A stretch of DNA of 64,000 bases, taken from contig CAWKPB010000005.1 of the NCBI GenBank assembly GCA_963851405.1, positions 310,001 through 374,000 of the forward strand, in the 5' to 3' direction. Every line of letters starts with the position of its first letter. Position 1 is the stretch's first letter. Under the pieces are notes generated by a model that saw only the letters and a program-made list of their open reading frames with translations, searched no databases and was not told where the DNA came from. The translations under genes were made by a program, and so were the position numbers. Below, one piece after another: positions 59,275 through 64,000 of this stretch. Origin of the DNA: JANPBY01 sp963851405 (GTDB lineage: Bacteria; Actinomycetota; Actinomycetes; DATJPE01).

Positions 59275-62200
59275 GTGTCGACCACCATTCCCGCCGCTGC
59301 TCCCGACCCGTCGGATGATCCGACCAACGGGACCACTGGCGACTCCGGAACCGGTCGAACCGAAGTGGACGAGTTGTGGGGCGCGTTCCTCGACGACGCC
59401 CTCGACGAGCAAGCGCACGAGGCCGAGCGGCAACGCCTCGAGGACGGGCTCGCGCAGCACACGGTCACCCTTGTTCTGGTCGCGCACGACGGAGCTCGTT
59501 GGCTGCCATTCACACTCGCGGCCCTCGCCGACCTTGATCACGCTCCCGATCGGGTCATTGCGGTCGACACCGGCTCGACGGACGCCACACCCGCGCTGCT
59601 CGAGGCCTCGCTCGGGTCCGCCGGCTTGCTGCGCGCGGCACGAGACTCCGGGTACGGGGCGGCCGTCGCTGTTGGTGTGAGCGAGATCCCGTCCCGAGCG
59701 GTTCCGCCCGGCGGGGTGGACGTGACTGACTGGTTGTGGCTCCTGCACGATGACAGTGCTCCGGAATCGAACGTGCTGCGCGAACTGCTCTTCGAGGCCC
59801 AGCGCACGCCGGCGGCAGCGATCATCGGCCCCAAGGTACGAGGCTGGCGCGACGGTCGGTTGCTCCTTGAGTTGGGGGTCACCGTGGGCCGAGGCGGCCT
59901 GCGCGAGACGTTTCTGGAGCGGGGAGAAACCGACCAGGGCCAGCACGACCAACGAAAAGACGTCCTCGCCGTGGGCTCGGCCGGGATGCTTGTGCGCCGA
60001 GATGTGTGGGACGACTTGGGCGGCTTTGCTACGGACCTGCCCATGTTTCGCGACGACATCGACTTCTGTTGGCGGGCCAGGCGAGCGGGACATCGAGTCG
60101 TGGTGGCGCCGGCCGCCGTTCTGCACCACGCGGAAGCCGGCGCCCGCGGACATCGCGTCGTGGATGCCACGGGTGGCAGCGTCGAAGGGGCGGATCGTCG
60201 GTCCGCGCTCGTGCTCCTCCTAGGGAACCTGCGGACCCGCGGATTGCCCTGGGCCTATGTCCGGCTGACCTTAGGATCGATCGGGCGATCCTTGCTGATG
60301 CTGGTCGAGAAAGCACCGGGCGCTGCTGCCGAGGAAGCGCGGGCGTGGGCTGCCGTCGTCGGACGGCCGGACCGCGTGCACGCCGCTCGTCAGCGGCGAA
60401 GTACTCCGGTGACCGAGCCGTGGTCAGCCGTGGCACCGCTGCTCGCACCAACGGGCTCGCACGTTCGGCACGGAGCCGAGGCGCTCCTCGGGGCGGTCGG
60501 CACCGGCGGATCTGGGAGCCCCTCCGGCGGCGCGCTCGAATCAGGTCCGGTGAGCGAGGACAGCGATGTCATGGCGCCTGCTGGCGACGGAGCGGTGGCT
60601 CGTTTCATCCGACGCCCCGGCGTGGTCCTGGCCCTGGCCTTGCTTCTTCTGTCCCTCCTCGCGTTTCGGGGGCTCACGGGACGCGGTGTCCTACAGGGGG
60701 GCGCGCTGCTTGCTTCCCCGTCGGGGGCGTCCGACCTATGGCAGGCGTTCGTGCAGCCCTGGCACTCGGTCGGTGTCGGCTCCAGCCTGCCCGGACCACC
60801 GTGGATCGGTGTCGTGTCTGCGTTCTCGGTCTTCACCCTGGCCAAGCCGGGGTTGTTGGTGAGCCTGTTGTTTCTCCTGGCCGTGCCTTTCGCCGGGGTT
60901 TCGGCCTACCTCCTGGCTGGGCGGCTGACGACGTCGCGTGCAGTTCGCTGGTGGGGGAGCGCGGCTTATGCGTTGCTCCCAGCCGTGACCGGGGGTCTTG
61001 CGGCGGGCCGCCTGGGCACGACGATCCTTGCCTGGTTGCTCCCGCTGCTGGTCCTCGCTGCCATGAGCGTGGCTCCCGAACGGGGGCAGGAACCGACGTG
61101 GCGAGGGGTCGCCGGCCGAGGTCTACTGCTGTCGTTGGCGGTCGCCTTCGTTCCGGTCGCATGGGTGGCCGCCGCTGCCTGCTTCCTGGCTGCCGGCTTG
61201 GCCGGCTCCGCGTCACGTGCTTGGTGGGCCAAGGTCGGTGTGCTGGTACTCCTTCCGATCGGCGTATTGGCTCCCTGGTCCTTGCAGTTGGTGGCTCATC
61301 CGTCCCGGCTCCTGTTGGAAGCCGGCGCCGCCGGCCCCGGCCTGTCGGATCCCTCGCTTCCGGCGTGGGCCGTGCTGCTGTCCTCACCGGGAGGCCCCGG
61401 TGTACCGGCGACCGGAATCACCCTCGGCCTGTTGGTCGCTGCGTTGGGTGCTCTTTTGATGGCTGGTAGACGACGCGTCGTCGCCTCGGCGTGGCTCGTC
61501 GCCCTGGTCGGACTCCTGCTCGGGCTGCTTACCGTGGTCGTGCGCGTCCCGGTCTCGTCGCTGGGCGAGTCGGTGGTCCCGTGGCCGGGTGTGGCGACGC
61601 TGTTGATCGGCGGTGGCATGATCACAGCCGCTGCCGTGGGAGCAGAAGGAGTCGGCCAAGCCCTTTCCGGTCGGTCGTTCGGCTGGCGTCAGCCTCTCGT
61701 GGCGCTTGTGGTCGGTCTCGCGGTGCTGGCTCCGGCAGCGTCGGCGTTCGGGTGGTTGTCTCGCGGCGTCGAAGGTCCGCTCACTCGCACCAGCGCGGAC
61801 GTGTTGCCCGCCTTCGTCGCCGCCGAGTCAAGTACGGCGCTGAGACCGAGCACGCTGATCCTGACCAGCCGCCCCGGGCTCCCGGTGAGCTACACGGTCC
61901 TACAGGGTGCTGGGGTGGCGCTTGGCGACGCGGACGTCGCTCCTCCTGCAGCGGCAGCAGGCCCACTCGACGACCTCGTCGCAGACCTGGCTTCCGGCCG
62001 CGCGGGAGACGACATCGCCGGCCGGCTTCTGACGTACGGAACGGCCTATGTCTTGGTCACTCCCCCGGCCGAGACGTCCCTGGTGTCGGGGTTAGATACT
62101 GCGCCCGGTCTTGAGCGATTGGCCGCGACCGACGGTTCGGCGCTATGGGGCGTGTCGGGGACTCCGAGTCGCGCGCGAGTCCAATCCTCGGATGGGGCGG

Positions 62201-62646
62201 CGACCCCCCTGCCCGCCGGTCCGGTCGACGTCTCGGGACCGGTGCCGGGCCAACCGCTGGATGCGACGGAGACTCGGGTCTTGGCCCTGTCGAACGCGGC
62301 GGATGGCGGATGGCGAGCCTTGGTCAATGGACTACCGCTGGACGCCGTCGCGGCCGGCCAGCCGTTCGCCACCGACCCGCCGGTTCCGGCGTACGCGGGC
62401 CCCTCGGCGACCTGGGCCCAACGCTTCTCCCTGGCGCCATCCGGCGGGCAGCTCGAGCTGACCTACGACGGCACGGCCCGGAGCCGGTGGTTGCTGGCCG
62501 AGGCAGCCCTGGTTGTGGCGTTGGTTATCACCGCGCTCCCAGGCCGCCGACGCGGAATCGACGACGATGAAGACCCTGACGCGGTCCTGGGGATTGCTCA
62601 TGATCCGGAGCCAGCGCCGCCCGCGCCAGAAGGGGTCGAGCGGTGA
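59275..62646 (+). CDS. large membrane family 2 glycosyltransferase
   Basis: The 1123-residue protein joins a cytoplasmic GT-A domain (about 60-340) to a long polytopic membrane part. The GT domain shows VTLVLVAHDGARWLPFTLAAL, VDTGSTDATPALL, WLWLLHDDSAPE with the DDS metal site and MFRDDIDFCWRARRAGHRV. From about residue 445 onward there are some twelve hydrophobic helices, with an extracytoplasmic stretch between about 850 and 1085 and a final helix near the C-terminus. The same gene type stands beside whiB2 and a DUF5719 gene in many actinobacteria; its product is unknown but an envelope glycan or lipid carrier is likely. Its TGA shares one base with the next ATG. Confidence 0.85.
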   Translation: MSTTIPAAAPDPSDDPTNGTTGDSGTGRTEVDELWGAFLDDALDEQAHEAERQRLEDGLAQHTVTLVLVAHDGARWLPFTLAALADLDHAPDRVIAVDTGSTDATPALLEASLGSAGLLRAARDSGYGAAVAVGVSEIPSRAVPPGGVDVTDWLWLLHDDSAPESNVLRELLFEAQRTPAAAIIGPKVRGWRDGRLLLELGVTVGRGGLRETFLERGETDQGQHDQRKDVLAVGSAGMLVRRDVWDDLGGFATDLPMFRDDIDFCWRARRAGHRVVVAPAAVLHHAEAGARGHRVVDATGGSVEGADRRSALVLLLGNLRTRGLPWAYVRLTLGSIGRSLLMLVEKAPGAAAEEARAWAAVVGRPDRVHAARQRRSTPVTEPWSAVAPLLAPTGSHVRHGAEALLGAVGTGGSGSPSGGALESGPVSEDSDVMAPAGDGAVARFIRRPGVVLALALLLLSLLAFRGLTGRGVLQGGALLASPSGASDLWQAFVQPWHSVGVGSSLPGPPWIGVVSAFSVFTLAKPGLLVSLLFLLAVPFAGVSAYLLAGRLTTSRAVRWWGSAAYALLPAVTGGLAAGRLGTTILAWLLPLLVLAAMSVAPERGQEPTWRGVAGRGLLLSLAVAFVPVAWVAAAACFLAAGLAGSASRAWWAKVGVLVLLPIGVLAPWSLQLVAHPSRLLLEAGAAGPGLSDPSLPAWAVLLSSPGGPGVPATGITLGLLVAALGALLMAGRRRVVASAWLVALVGLLLGLLTVVVRVPVSSLGESVVPWPGVATLLIGGGMITAAAVGAEGVGQALSGRSFGWRQPLVALVVGLAVLAPAASAFGWLSRGVEGPLTRTSADVLPAFVAAESSTALRPSTLILTSRPGLPVSYTVLQGAGVALGDADVAPPAAAAGPLDDLVADLASGRAGDDIAGRLLTYGTAYVLVTPPAETSLVSGLDTAPGLERLAATDGSALWGVSGTPSRARVQSSDGAATPLPAGPVDVSGPVPGQPLDATETRVLALSNAADGGWRALVNGLPLDAVAAGQPFATDPPVPAYAGPSATWAQRFSLAPSGGQLELTYDGTARSRWLLAEAALVVALVITALPGRRRGIDDDEDPDAVLGIAHDPEPAPPAPEGVER

Positions 62647-64000
62647 TGACGCTTCCCGTCTTAAGCCCCACTCGCGCCCTCACGCTCGTCGTCGGTGTGG
62701 TGGTTGTGGCCTGCGGGGCTGCTGCTCTGCTGCAACCTGCACCGCCAGGCGTGGCCACGGTGACGGCGTCACCGGTCGAGGCGGCGGTTCTCGGCTGCCC
62801 TCGGACGTACACGGGAGGTTCGTCGACCACCACGGCCAGCGTGGTGACCGCGGCGAGCACGCTCACCGACGATTCCGTTGGGGTGAGCGGACAGGCGCTG
62901 CTTCGACCCCTGAAGGGGGCGACCGAAGCGCTGGTGAGCGTTGACTCCGCGCCGGAGGTCGGAACCGTACGCGCGGAGTCGGCGACGAGTTTCGCTCTCG
63001 AAGCTTCGGCGTTCGGTGGGCTGGCGCCGTATCTGGGCGCCGGGTTGGTGACTTCGTCGCCGACCGGCAGCACGCGAGGGCTCATGGCGGTGGCTTGTTC
63101 GGCCCCGTCGAGCGACGCGTGGTTCGTAGGTGGAGCGGGCACGGTTGGGAGACGGAGTTCGCTGTGGCTCACGAACACCGATTCCTCGCCTGCGTTGGTG
63201 GACATTGAGATCTACGGTCCGAGCGGGCGGGTCGGTGGAGGACGAGGCGAAGGCATCGAGGTCGCGCCCAACGGCCAACGCGCCCTGCGGCTCGATGTCT
63301 TGGTCCCTGGGGTTCGACGGGCGGCCGTGCACGTCGTCGCTCGCGCTGGACGCGTCTCATCGGCGCTGAGGGACAACAACACGCTCGGATTGATCCCGCG
63401 CGGGGTGGACTTCGTCCCGCTTTCGGCTGCACCTTCGACCGAAGTCGTGCTGCCGGGTGTTCGCGGCGGGACCACCGGGTCAAGGATGCTGCACGTGTTG
63501 GCCCCGGGGTCGGCCAACGCCATCGTCGAGGTTCGTATCGTGGCCAGTGACGGGATCTTCGCCCCCGATTCGGCGGCGGTTTTGGAGGTGCCTGCGGGCG
63601 CGGTCAAGCAGGTCGATCTCGCTCGCTATTTCGACGGGGCCGGGGCCTCGGCGATCTGGTTGTCCAGTGATACCCCGATCGTCGCGGGTCTTCGAACGGT
63701 CGTGCCCCTGGGTCAACGTCGCACCGAGACCGCGAACACCTCCGGAACTCCGGCCCTCAGTGGTCCCACGGGATTCGGCCCGGTGCGAGCTGACAACAGC
63801 CACCAGGCCAGTGTCTCCGTCACGGCTCTCGACACCGCCGGCCTCGTCTCGGTGACGACGGTGACCCCCGAGGGTGAGACCGCGACCAAGAGCTTCGAGA
63901 TCCGCGACCAGTCCACGCGTCGCATCGATCTGGAAGGCCTGCCGCCGGGGTCGGCTGTCATCGTGGTGCCGTTGGCTGAGTCCGGCCCCGTGTTTGCAGC
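62646..64000 (+). CDS. DUF5719 family secreted/membrane-anchored protein (3' end beyond the window)
   Basis: An uninterrupted frame of 451 codons starts at ATG 62646 and reaches the window edge without a stop. The N-terminus is a membrane anchor or signal segment (LTLVVGVVVVACGAAALL); the rest is predicted beta-rich and extracytoplasmic, with SSDAWFVGGAGTVGRRSSLWLTNTD and repeated Val/Thr-rich strands that match the DUF5719 family. The function is unknown. It begins one base within the stop of the large glycosyltransferase gene, so both are translated together and probably act on the same envelope process. Confidence 0.83.
   Translation, partial: MTLPVLSPTRALTLVVGVVVVACGAAALLQPAPPGVATVTASPVEAAVLGCPRTYTGGSSTTTASVVTAASTLTDDSVGVSGQALLRPLKGATEALVSVDSAPEVGTVRAESATSFALEASAFGGLAPYLGAGLVTSSPTGSTRGLMAVACSAPSSDAWFVGGAGTVGRRSSLWLTNTDSSPALVDIEIYGPSGRVGGGRGEGIEVAPNGQRALRLDVLVPGVRRAAVHVVARAGRVSSALRDNNTLGLIPRGVDFVPLSAAPSTEVVLPGVRGGTTGSRMLHVLAPGSANAIVEVRIVASDGIFAPDSAAVLEVPAGAVKQVDLARYFDGAGASAIWLSSDTPIVAGLRTVVPLGQRRTETANTSGTPALSGPTGFGPVRADNSHQASVSVTALDTAGLVSVTTVTPEGETATKSFEIRDQSTRRIDLEGLPPGSAVIVVPLAESGPVFA

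Noticed and set aside
58750..60153. Minus-strand open frame of 467 codons opposite whiB2 and the large glycosyltransferase
   Set aside because: It spans a promoter region and two well-supported genes and shows only compositional bias.
1..64000. CRISPR arrays, tRNA or rRNA genes and riboswitches
   Set aside because: No regularly spaced repeats, cloverleaf-like intergenic segments or known aptamer cores were found in the short intergenic gaps.

Overview
The window is 64 kb of GC-rich, densely packed chromosome from a high-GC Gram-positive bacterium (Actinomycetota, class Actinomycetia). The evidence is a WhiB regulator, a complete FbiA/FbiB/FbiC set for coenzyme F420, an AccA3/AccE/AccD5-type acyl-CoA carboxylase, abundant GTG starts and many leaderless-looking promoters. 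The genus cannot be read from the sequence. Much of the gene content and order matches the Mycobacterium tuberculosis interval from Rv3308 (pmmB) to Rv3260c (whiB2), so this is an ancestral actinobacterial backbone with lineage-specific insertions. No tRNA, rRNA, insertion sequence or CRISPR array was seen.

Region 1 (1-24.1 kb) is mostly housekeeping metabolism. A minus-strand operon encodes a GGCT-fold protein, purine nucleoside phosphorylase, phosphomannomutase and a MerR regulator. It is followed by an LpdA-type flavoprotein without the redox disulfide, a flavin amine oxidase, the biotin-dependent carboxylase operon (accD5-accE-maf-accA3) and divergent birA. A signalling insertion comes next: PH-domain membrane protein, class III adenylate cyclase and two GGDEF proteins, the last three genes joined by ATGA overlaps. 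Then come GtrA, an acyl-CoA dehydrogenase, a sortase-anchored DUF11 surface protein, purK-purE and a FadE25-type dehydrogenase.

Region 2 (24.1-38.8 kb) is the most distinctive part. It is an accessory envelope cluster with two family-2 glycosyltransferases, UDP-galactopyranose mutase, two CDP-polyol phosphotransferases (TagF family), a fused CDP-ribitol synthase, three PAPS-type sulfotransferases, a LytR-CpsA-Psr ligase and a Wzm/Wzt ABC exporter. Read together, these genes suggest synthesis, sulfation, export and wall attachment of a galactofuranose- and polyol-phosphate-containing polymer.

Region 3 (38.8-50.4 kb) holds a secreted nuclease-like/lamin-tail protein, a 3-oxoacid CoA-transferase (scoAB), a second LCP ligase, a TIGR03089 protein, a 1368-residue secreted amidase-SpoIID fusion, a sugar nucleotidyltransferase and a DNA glycosylase whose 5' end appears frameshifted in a G-tract.

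Region 4 (50.4-64 kb) is the F420 locus (HAD protein, fbiB, fbiA, with a two-component system upstream on the same strand, and fbiC nearby), a methyltransferase, a decayed DapB-like remnant, whiB2, a very large membrane glycosyltransferase, and a DUF5719 protein that runs off the window end.
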